From positions 1 to 64,000 of the forward strand of contig NZ_CP007033.1 in NCBI RefSeq assembly GCF_000512895.1: a stretch of DNA of 64,000 nt. The letters run 5' to 3'. Made by a program: the position numbers and the translations under genes. Below the pieces are notes generated by a model. It had not been told where the DNA came from. It saw nothing but the letters and a program-made list of their open reading frames with translations, and made no database searches. This document shows, one piece after another, positions 39,869 through 48,709 of this stretch. The DNA comes from Dehalobacter restrictus DSM 9455. GTDB lineage: Bacteria; Bacillota; Desulfitobacteriia; Desulfitobacteriales; Syntrophobotulaceae. How positions within the stretch are numbered: position 1 is the stretch's first letter; each line of letters begins with the position of its first letter.

Positions 39869-39952
39869 TGCAGCCTGGCAATCATAGCAACTTACAAGCA
39901 GCCTTAGACCCATAGCTTTAGCGTCCTTCACTTTCACGAAGTTTGCACCAAC
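39869..39952 (-). promoter_or_regulatory. Cyclic di-GMP-I (GEMM) riboswitch controlling nhaB
   Basis: Minus strand, in order: GGTGCAAAC, the CTTCGTGAAAGTGAAG arm, GGACGCTAAAGC, TATGGGTCTAAG (tetraloop-receptor side) and TGATTGCCAGGCTGC closing the P1 stem. These are the conserved GEMM-I elements around the ligand pocket; GACGCTAAAGC differs from the usual GACGCAAAGC by one base. A terminator follows within 25 bases. Confidence 0.88.
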
Positions 39953-40107
39953 TCGTACAACTTTATATTGTTATTTTTGCTTAAGCTTATACATTATAAC
40001 AAATAAATTTTCTTTTGAATACCCTGAATATATCCATTTTATGCTGAATTGTCCAGTTATTTATCTTAAGTATTTTGCTTTTTAATATGATCCTTTAGCC
40101 AATCAGG

Positions 40108-40515
40108 CTATCTCTCATCCTTTGGAACATGAAAAAGAAAAGCGACATGGTTAGCTCCACCATTACGTAATTGAACAAAATCTTGTTCCCCTTGACAATC
40201 CACACTCGTCAACGTCTTTATTCCAATCTCATCGTCTGAAAGCGTAAATATACCTACTATATATAAATCGCCATATTTAACTGCGATTACATCACCCGTC
40301 TCAAGTTCGAGCCGGTCCTTCGTATTGGGGTATAATAAATGAGCCTCAACATTGTTTTTAGCGATAACCCCCATATAGTATTTCTTGCCGCACATAAATT
40401 CCCCAAAAGAAATCTTATTCTCCGGATTTTGTATTGCTGCCCGGGCATATTCATTTGCTAAACTTGCACGTCCGGATTTAACCGCGCCTAGTATCTGTCT
40501 TTTCCATTCTTCCAT
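40108..40515 (-). CDS. Hypothetical protein of 135 residues
   Basis: Soluble protein starting MEEWKRQILGAVKSGRAS. A helical N-terminus of about 30 residues is followed by beta-rich sequence (YYMGVIAKNNVEAHLLYP, DVIAVKYGDLYIVGIF). AGGTC-type ribosome site (GGAGGTCTTCG) precedes the ATG. No membrane segments or signal peptide. I do not recognise the family. Confidence 0.6.
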   Translation of the reverse strand: MEEWKRQILGAVKSGRASLANEYARAAIQNPENKISFGEFMCGKKYYMGVIAKNNVEAHLLYPNTKDRLELETGDVIAVKYGDLYIVGIFTLSDDEIGIKTLTSVDCQGEQDFVQLRNGGANHVAFLFHVPKDER

Positions 40516-40612
40516 TCGAAGACCTCCTACTTGCGTTTAATACCGATAGATCTCATTTATTATTATACTAAAAAAAAAGCAATGCTCAAATCTTTATGAT
40601 TATGCAAATTCC

Positions 40613-40813
40613 TCATTTTCTAATAAGATAGCCAGAAATATTACAGTTGTTGATAAGTCTACCTCGATACAAATACCCCAGCTTGCTTAAAGACACATTT
40701 ATTCCAAAATTTTTAGCCATGGAAAGGCTATATTCTGTAACAAAGCCCTTGCATTTCAATTGTTTTTCTAGTTGGAATATTAATTCGCTTAATATGTTTT
40801 TTAAAACAGTCAC
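40613..40813 (-). pseudogene. Fragment of a second ablB (beta-lysine acetyltransferase)
   Basis: The 66 codons correspond to residues about 212-268 of the intact AblB at 46080-46931. They share NILSELIFQLE, GFVT-YSLS-AKN-GIN, SLSKLGY-YRGRLINNC. DNA similarity is also high, so it arose by duplication or by recombination with a close relative. The GNAT N-terminal part and the last residues are missing. Confidence 0.85.
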
Positions 40814-41021
40814 ACTTTATTTGAAATGTAACATTTAATTAAAATTGTTATTTTGCTTTTGTTATGCCAAGTACACAGTACATCCTTATTAAGCAATAAA
40901 TATAGCCCAAGGCCCTTGTCCCAACGGTAAATATGATGTTGTGGAAGGTCGGCCACTCAAATAATAGGTAGCCTCCTCTCCATCAGTTCTTTCACGTCAC
41001 GGACTTTTGCTCCGACTAGGG

Positions 41022-42686
41022 CTAGTTAGTCAGCAGCTTCAGCCCAGTCGCCTTCACAATGGCGTTGCCGTTCTCAGCGTCCACCGTCCGAATGCTCACG
41101 CGGTCACCCTCGTTCACCAACACCACACTCTCGCTCTCGGCCACCGAGATTGCAAAATAAACATCATCCGAATCAAACAGCAAGTAATAAATGCTGGTGC
41201 CGTCGATGACAGCCACCCTGATGTCCTGCACTACCCCCTCAGTTCCACTCGTCACAATCGGCACCTCGTCGATCAGCCCGTTCTGGTTGAGCAGCCGAAC
41301 ATACTCCAGCTCACACTCCGCCACCGTCGAACCTGTCGCTACGATGTTGTACTTCTGGACATTGACCATTGCGTACATCTTGACGAGCGCAGCGTTGTCC
41401 TTAAGGGCAACAAAATAGGTCGGTTGCTCGGAGATGTTAAGCAACAGCGGGAAGGTCGCGACGTACCCCAGGTGCTGCACCACGCCCTGGGCAGAGTTCA
41501 TCGCTGAGAACTCCTCTGCACCTGCGCAGGAGTAATACCTCGTCTCTTTCGTGCGTTGGTTGCTAAGAATAAAACCGATGTTGCTCTGATCGCCTGTGAC
41601 CGAGGTAATACCGGTATAGACATAAACATCATCGTTCTGAGCAATATAATTGTAGCCGTCCGTAGTGACGGTCACGCCCTTCTGCCCGAATAAGGAGTTT
41701 AAGATGCCGCTGGAATACTTGCCGTGGTAGTCGTACTGCTCGATGATGAGCTCGGCCGAGTAGACCTGGTCGACCCAAGTTGGCACGTCTTTATAATAGG
41801 TGGACTGGCCTGTCACCGCGTCGACTAGGACTGCGCCGTCGATATCGGTGCCGCCGAATAATCCAATGGTCTTTTCGATTTTAGGGCAGATCCAGTAGGG
41901 ATGCCCACCGTCGTCAATTTCGAAGTGGGGGGTATCAAACATATAGGTTGGGAAGTTAAATCGCAGATGGCGGTTGAGGTTGCGGGAGAAATGCTCTGCG
42001 TTGGTGTATTTGATGCCCTTGTCAATCCGCACAACGTCGACATTTTGGGTTACCATGTCGATAATGATGTAGGCAGGGATGCCTTCGGCGCGATTACCAA
42101 ACCATTTAAAGATATCACCATAGGCAAGGGTGGCGACCCGCACCGGCTGATTTTTGTAGTTCATCTGGGTGTAGTCGTTAACCACCTCAAACTGACTAAC
42201 CATGTCGGCAAGTTCCCCAAGCTTGCGGTCACCGAGGCGCTGGGCAGAGGTCTTGTCCAGCATGGGAATCTGATCGTAAGCAATTTGTTTGACCTCGGCT
42301 GCGAAGTCACCCGTCACTACCGGCAGAATCTCGGAATAGGCACTAGCGCGTAGGATAACACTGGAGATAATGCCCCCCAAGATGAGCACCGCGACCAACC
42401 CTATGCAGATAAAGGCGGGGACAATGCAGGACTTTTTAAACGCTCTTAAGGTGGATTTAATGTCAATTAACTGATTTGCCATACCTTTAGCTATTACCGT
42501 AACAAGGCAGAAGATGACAAGGCAGATGCACAGGAATATGTATAAATCAGTATTGTGAAAATTGAGGGCGGGCAGCGCGGCATAGAAATAGACCGCCGCA
42601 AAGACGATGGTGACGATCAGTGCTGTTACTAAAGATGGCAGCCGCTTGTACGGCATTTTATTAGTTTTCCTAGTTCGTCCATTCAT
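41022..42686 (-). CDS. Large membrane-anchored protein, unknown
   Basis: A protein of 554 residues starting MNGRTRKTNKMPYKRL behind GGAGGT. Three membrane helices lie at about 15-35, 45-65 and 88-112. About 440 residues outside follow, including two or three beta-rich repeats (DGYNYIAQNDDVYVYTGIT, GTSIYYLLFDSDDVYFAI). The base composition looks more GC-rich than its neighbours, suggesting acquisition. I do not recognise the domain; the topology suggests an extracytoplasmic sensor or envelope protein. Confidence 0.65.
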   Translation of the reverse strand: MNGRTRKTNKMPYKRLPSLVTALIVTIVFAAVYFYAALPALNFHNTDLYIFLCICLVIFCLVTVIAKGMANQLIDIKSTLRAFKKSCIVPAFICIGLVAVLILGGIISSVILRASAYSEILPVVTGDFAAEVKQIAYDQIPMLDKTSAQRLGDRKLGELADMVSQFEVVNDYTQMNYKNQPVRVATLAYGDIFKWFGNRAEGIPAYIIIDMVTQNVDVVRIDKGIKYTNAEHFSRNLNRHLRFNFPTYMFDTPHFEIDDGGHPYWICPKIEKTIGLFGGTDIDGAVLVDAVTGQSTYYKDVPTWVDQVYSAELIIEQYDYHGKYSSGILNSLFGQKGVTVTTDGYNYIAQNDDVYVYTGITSVTGDQSNIGFILSNQRTKETRYYSCAGAEEFSAMNSAQGVVQHLGYVATFPLLLNISEQPTYFVALKDNAALVKMYAMVNVQKYNIVATGSTVAECELEYVRLLNQNGLIDEVPIVTSGTEGVVQDIRVAVIDGTSIYYLLFDSDDVYFAISVAESESVVLVNEGDRVSIRTVDAENGNAIVKATGLKLLTN

Positions 42687-42774
42687 ATATATAACCTCCA
42701 TTTTCTAATCTTATTAGATAAACTAGAACTTTAAGAACTTTCCTTTTCTTAGTCTTTCTGAAATGAGGCCAGTA

Positions 42775-43800
42775 TTATTTACTTTGTTCCAAATAAATAC
42801 TGCGGCTGGGGAATGCGACCGAGACATTCTCTTGCTCCAGAATTTCCATTATTTTATAGTTTGCATTCTCTTTAACACGAAGATACTCTTGCCAGGAAGT
42901 TGTTGTTGTATAAAAGTAAAGAAAGATATCTAAACTGCTCTCATTGAACTCATTAAATCGAACTATGATCAATTCCTTATCCACGTCTTCATGTTTATTT
43001 AACATCGTACTGATTCTTTCCACACAAGTTTGAATCTTATTTCTGGGTGTGGAATATGCGAGCCCCAGGTTAAAATTTATTTCTCGCTTCCCCATCTTGG
43101 TCCAATTTGTAATTGCTTCATTTGCCAAAGTGGAATTTGGAACAGTAACCAAAGCCTGAGCAAAAGTTCTGATTTTAGTACTGCGAAAAGTAATATCTTC
43201 TACTACCCCTTCGACACTGGGCGTTTTAATCCAGTTCCCAATTGTGAAAGGTTTCTCAGTTATTATGACAATTCCACCTAAAATATTCTTGATTGTATCC
43301 TGAGCTGCAAGGGCAATTGCTAACCCACCTAATCCCAGACCTGCTAAAAACCCCCCCACATTATATCCACACTCACTGGCGATGATACTTATGACCAATA
43401 TTACAATAACAAATCGGAGAAGTTGAGAGATAAACGGAAATAATATCCTGTCTACTTCTATATCAAACCGTTTGGCTATTTTAATAAAAAAGGCGGATGA
43501 AGTCGATGACAAATTATATAGACCCCATCCGATCAAAATTATTATTAGAGAACGGAATATCTTGATAAACAGAATATAATAATTGCTGTCGAATGGTAAA
43601 AACATAAGAGCATAATAAATACCAATCACTATAAATAAAACTCTTATAGGCTTTTCAAATGATAATAAAATATTTGATACTATATCTACAGGTGTTTTTT
43701 TAACGATTTTTAATATTATTTTAAAAAGATATTTTGAAAAGATCTTACGAAAGATAATAAAAAAATAAAAATTGCCAAAGATATTCCTATATTCCGGCAA
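42775..43800 (-). CDS. Small-conductance mechanosensitive channel, MscS family
   Basis: A membrane protein of 341 residues. About four helices precede the pore helix (GGFLAGLGLGGLAIALAAQD near 150-169, the Gly/Ala pattern of MscS TM3). A beta domain follows (GNWIKTPSVEGVVEDITFRSTKIR near 188). It would release solutes on hypo-osmotic shock. Its neighbours make a compatible solute and move K+ and Na+, which fits. Confidence 0.9.
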   Translation of the reverse strand: MPEYRNIFGNFYFFIIFRKIFSKYLFKIILKIVKKTPVDIVSNILLSFEKPIRVLFIVIGIYYALMFLPFDSNYYILFIKIFRSLIIILIGWGLYNLSSTSSAFFIKIAKRFDIEVDRILFPFISQLLRFVIVILVISIIASECGYNVGGFLAGLGLGGLAIALAAQDTIKNILGGIVIITEKPFTIGNWIKTPSVEGVVEDITFRSTKIRTFAQALVTVPNSTLANEAITNWTKMGKREINFNLGLAYSTPRNKIQTCVERISTMLNKHEDVDKELIIVRFNEFNESSLDIFLYFYTTTTSWQEYLRVKENANYKIMEILEQENVSVAFPSRSIYLEQSK

Positions 43801-43867
43801 AGTTCACTATTTAGATTTGCCATTAGTTTTATAGCCATAATTGGCCTCCAAACATTATGCTAATTTA

Positions 43868-45112
43868 TTAATCTTTAGATAAATTCTCCATCATCTTTAC
43901 CCATATACGTTGCGTTTCAATAAATTCTTCATAATGTTTTTTCACATTATTATTGTATTTCTCCAGTTCAGCCAAAATGTTTATAAACTCTTGCAGTCCA
44001 AAATAAGTGCATATTCCAGGTAGAACTTCTTTAAGTTGTTGGCGTATTTTTTCAATTTTTTCCTCATAACAATGCTGCTGTGTTATATAAAGTAATAATG
44101 GTTTGTATCGAATCCACCCAATACAGGCATTGTAAAAACGCCGGACAATTTGTTCATTATCAGCTTTGATAAACTTTAACCGGATTGGCAGCACCCCTTC
44201 TAAAAGATGATTGTAGGTAGAGAAGCCATCATGGAATGTATAACAGGGCACTTTCAAAACCTTTCTTTCACTTAAGCAAGTACTTAGGAAAGTATCCTCT
44301 CCTCTAGCTCCTGGAGGGTTGTAGAAAGGAAAGACCCGATGCGGATCGGTAAGATTGATGCCTAGGTTCCCGCCAGAAATAAATTTAGCATGATTGACTT
44401 CCTGAACCTCTTTTGTTTTATTGCTAACTAATATGGTCGTATCCGCATATGTCACTCCGCCATTGTTCATCACTGTCTTGATGTTATCCCAGTTTAGAAT
44501 GTCGTTACTTATAGCCTCAATAAATGAACGAAAGTCTGTCTCTGTCATCGTATCATTGTATTCCACAAATGGTATTGGTGATATATAACCGCAGTGATAT
44601 CCATGAGTTAAGTCCGCTTGTCCAATGTTTTTAATATGGGTTGAAAGAACATGCTGACCTCCCCAGACAGCATTCTTTTGAGTATTGGTAACCGCCACTG
44701 GGTATTCATCGTCATCTAAAAAAATCAAATAATCCATATCATTCTTTATGGCGCTGTAAAGCACAGCGTTACGCTGAGAGGCATAGCCTTTTCCAAAAAT
44801 TTTCCCCGCTTCTGTATGATTGATAATATTTTCTTTAATCAGATTTTCTATTTCTTCGTTTATATCTCTCTTCCCAATATATATAGCACCGTCAATATTC
44901 TCGGCTAGTTCCGGGTGCATGTTGATGTAATCTTTTTTATTAGTTTTATTATAAGTAAGATCATACGCTACAAAAATATTTAATAAGATTTTATTGTTAT
45001 CCACCAGACCAGATTCTTTCCAATTATGAATGTAACTTCTCAGTACCTTTTGAAAACTCTTTCTGCCGGTTGCAAAACCAATTCCTATTTTTAGACATTT
45101 TCCCTTATACAA
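43868..45112 (-). CDS. Putative glycosyltransferase-like protein
   Basis: A protein of 414 residues. The segment YLIFLDDDEYPVAV near 128, with an Asp-Asp-Asp triplet after a hydrophobic strand, resembles the metal-binding DxD of GT-A glycosyltransferases. QRNAVLYSAIKNDMDYL before it fits a nucleotide-sugar fold. Later GEDTFLSTCLSERKVLKVP is a typical GT acceptor-side motif. There is no membrane segment. Its role beside ablAB is unclear. Confidence 0.5.
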   Translation of the reverse strand: MYKGKCLKIGIGFATGRKSFQKVLRSYIHNWKESGLVDNNKILLNIFVAYDLTYNKTNKKDYINMHPELAENIDGAIYIGKRDINEEIENLIKENIINHTEAGKIFGKGYASQRNAVLYSAIKNDMDYLIFLDDDEYPVAVTNTQKNAVWGGQHVLSTHIKNIGQADLTHGYHCGYISPIPFVEYNDTMTETDFRSFIEAISNDILNWDNIKTVMNNGGVTYADTTILVSNKTKEVQEVNHAKFISGGNLGINLTDPHRVFPFYNPPGARGEDTFLSTCLSERKVLKVPCYTFHDGFSTYNHLLEGVLPIRLKFIKADNEQIVRRFYNACIGWIRYKPLLLYITQQHCYEEKIEKIRQQLKEVLPGICTYFGLQEFINILAELEKYNNNVKKHYEEFIETQRIWVKMMENLSKD

Positions 45113-45194
45113 AATTACACCTCCTTTTGTTCCAAAACAAATACTGGTTATTAATTTATCTACTATTTTTTATCCCAACATTTTGCCCATATAA

Positions 45195-45962
45195 TCATAA
45201 CAACTTTTTACTCTTGGCAAAATCTAAGGATACAGCTTCCTCCATAGTGTATATACCCTTTTCTTTCCCCATCAACCATTTCGCTGCGTATATAGCCCCA
45301 TGTCCAAAAGCCGACCTACTGATAGATTCATGAGTAATTCAAATGGTTTGATGAGGCAACCCGAATATCACTTCGTGTTTACCGACGATGCCCCCTACTC
45401 TCATGGAGTTCACATGTTGTTGTTTATCGAGACCTAGATCTTCAGCAATTCTTAACGCTGTTCCCGATACGTCTTTTTTTTCACGGAAATGTTCTTCGAT
45501 TATTTCTATATCGGCGTTGGGCGCAATAATTTGAAGCACTTTAGAAGCCTCAATCAAGAAATTAATGCCTAAAGTTATGTTTGGAGAATATAATACTGCG
45601 GTTTTTTTACCTAGTTCATACAATTTATGCAGATGTTCCTCGTCGTATCTGGATATAGCAGAAACAATCCGAGTTCCCTGAGAAGCTGCTTGATAGTAGT
45701 AATCTACTGCACTAACTGCGGCAAAATCAATGATCACATCTACTTCATGAGATATATAAAAAGTATCAGGGTCAATACTTGCTATGGAATAAAACTTTCC
45801 TTCGTCATGATTGAATCCTAACAAGTAACTTGCATAATCGCCTTCGTTAGCCAGCGATTTTCTCATTACCCATTTTAATTCGCACATTTCATCCTTTATG
45901 ATTTCCTGAGCAACTATAGCTCCTGTCTTGCCAAAGCCAAATAAACCAACGCTAATTTTCAT
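45195..45962 (-). pseudogene. DapB-like reductase with an in-frame stop
   Basis: NAD(P)-binding VGLFGFGKTGAIVAQEI at the start and the DapB-type ASKVLQI, EEHFREKKDVSGTALRIAE in the middle. Homology continues past a TGA at 45339-45341 as ITHESISRSAFG and AAKWLMGKEKGIYTMEEAV to a stop at 45195. The TGA stands where the family has Arg, so CGA to TGA is the likely change. Without the last 48 residues the protein would lack part of its core. It lies downstream of ablB in the same direction. Confidence 0.75.
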
Positions 45963-46079
45963 TTAGCATCAAATCCTTGTTGATTGTTTTTATATATTTA
46001 AGTGAGAAATAAATTAATTCATAAAACCTCGACCCCAATAAAACACTTTTAAATTGTTCGTTTTCAAGTCTTTTACGCA

Positions 46080-46931
46080 TTATTTTTTTAATGCCTTTAC
46101 CCAAATATTCATATCCTCATAGCCGCCAGAAATATTGCAGTTGTTGATAAGTCTACCTCGATATATATATCCCAGTTTGCTTAAAGACTTATTTATTCCG
46201 AGATTTTTAGCCCTAGAAAGGCTATACGCTGTAACAAAGCCATTACGTTTCAAGTGCGTTTCCAGTTGGAATATCAATTCGCTTAATATATTTCTGCCTC
46301 TATATTTAGGATTAGTAGCACAATCAGTTATCTCAGCATTCATGTGTTGTTTGTCCAGATCCGCCGAAGCAATACTGATAATTTTCCTTTCTTCTTCCGC
46401 CACCATAAACAAAACATGATCCCGCATGACTTTTTGAAGATACTCTCTGCTAAAAATTGGTGTTGGATAGGTTTCAAATACCGCTTGAAAAAGCTGAATC
46501 ATCTGGGGAATATCGTCCGGCACGGCCTGCCTCATTGTATAATTTTTATTCTTAGTCAGCTCAAATCTATTGGTATTCTTAACGCAATAGTCAATAATTC
46601 TGTTTTCTTTCTCCTCATAGAGTGAATTTTCGCGTCTTTTGTCAAGAAAAAGCGACATACAAGTTGCATCCTCTCCCTGAAAAAAACCGTCGATAACCCC
46701 CTCTGCTACAAACCCGCATTCCTCAAAGATATTTATCTGATGTTTATGACAATTCACGATAATTTTACCCAGGTTTTCTTTTTTGGCATAATCAATAATC
46801 TCTTTGATTATCAACTCAGACAGAAGAGAATGACTCAATATTTTAAGCCTTTTATTGCGATAATCTACGTATATGTCTATATCTGAAATATTTATATATT
46901 GATTCTTGAAGTTATCTTGATCTGTATTCAT
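46080..46931 (-). CDS. ablB: Beta-lysine N6-acetyltransferase
   Basis: GNAT acetyltransferase of 283 residues that converts beta-lysine to the compatible solute N-epsilon-acetyl-beta-lysine. The C-terminal GNAT domain at about 130-275 has the acetyl-CoA loop NPKYRGRNILSELI. An N-terminal domain typical of AblB precedes it. It overlaps ablA by 20 bases, so the two are co-translated. A partial second copy lies at 40613-40813. Confidence 0.92.
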   Translation of the reverse strand: MNTDQDNFKNQYINISDIDIYVDYRNKRLKILSHSLLSELIIKEIIDYAKKENLGKIIVNCHKHQINIFEECGFVAEGVIDGFFQGEDATCMSLFLDKRRENSLYEEKENRIIDYCVKNTNRFELTKNKNYTMRQAVPDDIPQMIQLFQAVFETYPTPIFSREYLQKVMRDHVLFMVAEEERKIISIASADLDKQHMNAEITDCATNPKYRGRNILSELIFQLETHLKRNGFVTAYSLSRAKNLGINKSLSKLGYIYRGRLINNCNISGGYEDMNIWVKALKK

Positions 46932-48189
46932 GAAACCCCTCCCTCTTGTTGAGTCTTACGTTTGTGCTTGGGATCAAACATACTTGTTCACCTCTGTATA
47001 ACTTTTCTAATCCACGGTATTCTTTATTCTTGAATTTACCGCATGTGCCGCATTTTTGGCACTGGTGCGTTTTATCCTCAGGCTCGGTATACGTACAAAT
47101 TACACCTTCAAAATTTCTAAGAATGACCTTTTCCGGAGAATATGAAATCAAATATTGCGGATTAACCGGGATCTTACCACCGCCCCCCGGCGCATCCACA
47201 ACAAACTGTGGAATAGCTAGACCCGAGGTATGTCCCCGCAGCATTTCTATGATTTCTATCCCCACGGAAACCGAAGTTCTGAAATGCTCTATTCCTTCTG
47301 AAAGGTCACACTGATAAAGGTAATATGGTCTGATTCTGGATCTAACCAGGTTTTGCACCAAATCGCGCATAATATAGGGGCAATCATTAATACCTTTTAA
47401 AAGCACTGACTGGTTGCCAAGAGGTATTCCGGCATCAGCCAATTTTCCGCATGCTTCCCTGGCCTCAGCTGTCAGTTCTTTGGGGTGGTTAAAGTGCGTA
47501 TTCAGCCAAATAGGATGGTATTTTTTCAGCATTGTGCAGAGCTTATCAGTGATTCTCTGAGGCATGACGACAGGTGTTCTAGTACCTATACGAATTATCT
47601 CCACATGTTTAATTTCCCGAATTGATTTTATAATAGCTTCCAGCTTGTCATCAGCGAGACACAATGGATCCCCGCCCGACAAAAGCACATCCCTGACTTC
47701 TTTATGCGCTTTAATATAATTGATTGCCCGTTTGATATTATCCAGGGAAAGCGCCTTATCCTCCTGATCGGCAAATCGTCTTCTGGTACAGTGACGACAG
47801 TACATTGAACACTGATCAGTAATAAGCAACAGTACGCGATCGGGATATCTGTGAGTAAGGCCGGGAACCGGCGCGTCGGCTGTTTCATGCAGCGGATCAC
47901 TACTGTCAAATTTGGAGATTTTGGTTTCATGAATCGTTGGAATAGCTTGTCTTCTTGCCGGGCAATGTTCGTCATTTGGATCCATAAGTGTAGAATAGTA
48001 GGGCGTTATTGCCATACGTAATTTTTTTAGACTTACCGCCACTCCCTGACGCTCATCTTGGGTAAGGTTGACTACTTGTTCCAATTGATCAATCCTTGTA
48101 ATTCTGCTGGAAATCTGCCACTTCCAGTCCTGCCATTGTTCTTCCGTTACATTTTTATACAAGGGTATATCCCTAAAATTTCTTTGCAT
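46912..48189 (-). CDS. ablA: Lysine 2,3-aminomutase
   Basis: Radical SAM and PLP enzyme that turns L-lysine into L-beta-lysine. It has 425 residues from MQRNFRDIPLYKN. The radical SAM motif CSMYCRHCTRR lies near 132. The PLP lysine is in the PGGGGKIPVNPQY segment near 340, and zinc-site cysteines are in CQKCGTCGKFKN near the C-terminus. The start was placed at 48189 behind AGGGGG rather than 48258, which falls in the riboswitch leader. With AblB it makes N-acetyl-beta-lysine; a c-di-AMP riboswitch precedes it. Confidence 0.95.
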   Translation of the reverse strand: MQRNFRDIPLYKNVTEEQWQDWKWQISSRITRIDQLEQVVNLTQDERQGVAVSLKKLRMAITPYYSTLMDPNDEHCPARRQAIPTIHETKISKFDSSDPLHETADAPVPGLTHRYPDRVLLLITDQCSMYCRHCTRRRFADQEDKALSLDNIKRAINYIKAHKEVRDVLLSGGDPLCLADDKLEAIIKSIREIKHVEIIRIGTRTPVVMPQRITDKLCTMLKKYHPIWLNTHFNHPKELTAEAREACGKLADAGIPLGNQSVLLKGINDCPYIMRDLVQNLVRSRIRPYYLYQCDLSEGIEHFRTSVSVGIEIIEMLRGHTSGLAIPQFVVDAPGGGGKIPVNPQYLISYSPEKVILRNFEGVICTYTEPEDKTHQCQKCGTCGKFKNKEYRGLEKLYRGEQVCLIPSTNVRLNKREGFHEYRSR

Positions 48190-48249
48190 ATTATTTAATT
48201 CCCCCTTCAGATTCTCATTGAAGATTGTCATCCTCAATATTTGTGGTAT

Positions 48250-48283
48250 ATAAAACAAAAAGCTACAGAGAAGTATCTGCAGC
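48250..48283 (-). terminator. Terminator of the c-di-AMP riboswitch
   Basis: On the minus strand GCTGCAGA-TACTTC-TCTGTAGC is followed by TTTTTGTTTT. It lies between the aptamer and ablA, so ligand binding probably causes premature termination. Confidence 0.8.
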
Positions 48284-48331
48284 GTATGCCAAAATATATA
48301 CCTTAACTAAAGGTGTAATTAAGCATATCAA

Positions 48332-48460
48332 TCACCTTCTCTTCCAACGCTTACGAGATTAGCTGACGGATTCGGGTCGAAAGAGCTTAACCCTACCAAA
48401 GCAACCGCTTTGAATTCACCCCTATTGTTTGGGTCTCCCGTTCCTAACGGATTCAGCGTA
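48332..48460 (-). promoter_or_regulatory. Cyclic di-AMP riboswitch (ydaO/yuaA type) of ablA
   Basis: Minus strand, in order: CGCTGAATCCG, TTAGGAACGGGAGACCC, AATAGGGGTGAAT, GGTAGGGTTAAG, CGAATCCGTCAGCTAAT and CTCGTAAGCG with GGAAGAGAAGG after it. These match the conserved 5' GAAUCCG-AACGGGAGACC and 3' CCGUCAGCUAA-GUAAGCG-GGAAG parts of ydaO RNA. ydaO switches typically turn off K+ import and osmolyte genes when c-di-AMP is high, which suits a compatible-solute operon. Confidence 0.85.
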
Positions 48461-48709
48461 TAAATATATTCAGTTGTTGTTGTCTTAAAAAGAATAAATA
48501 AAGGTGGATAGCTATACCAACATTTGGTAGCCTCCCACCCCAGAGCCCGCTTCTCTTGAAAATGGTAATAACCATTCCAACCGAAACTAACCTTATAAAA
48601 TTCTTTAATTAAGTTAATAATTAAGCTTTCTTTTATAAGATAACATTAAGCTACCCACATGTCAATTTAAACTGTTAATATTTGGTTGATAGAATTGTAG
48701 AACAGAAAG

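Noticed and set aside
40900-41021. Possible structured RNA downstream of the 554-residue protein
   Set aside because: GCAAAAGTCC and GTGAAAG on the minus strand recall parts of a GEMM aptamer, but order and the GACGCAAAGC core are missing.
45339-45341. TGA as a selenocysteine codon in the DapB-like gene
   Set aside because: The position corresponds to Arg in the family, and I saw no Sec insertion hairpin or reason for a redox residue there.
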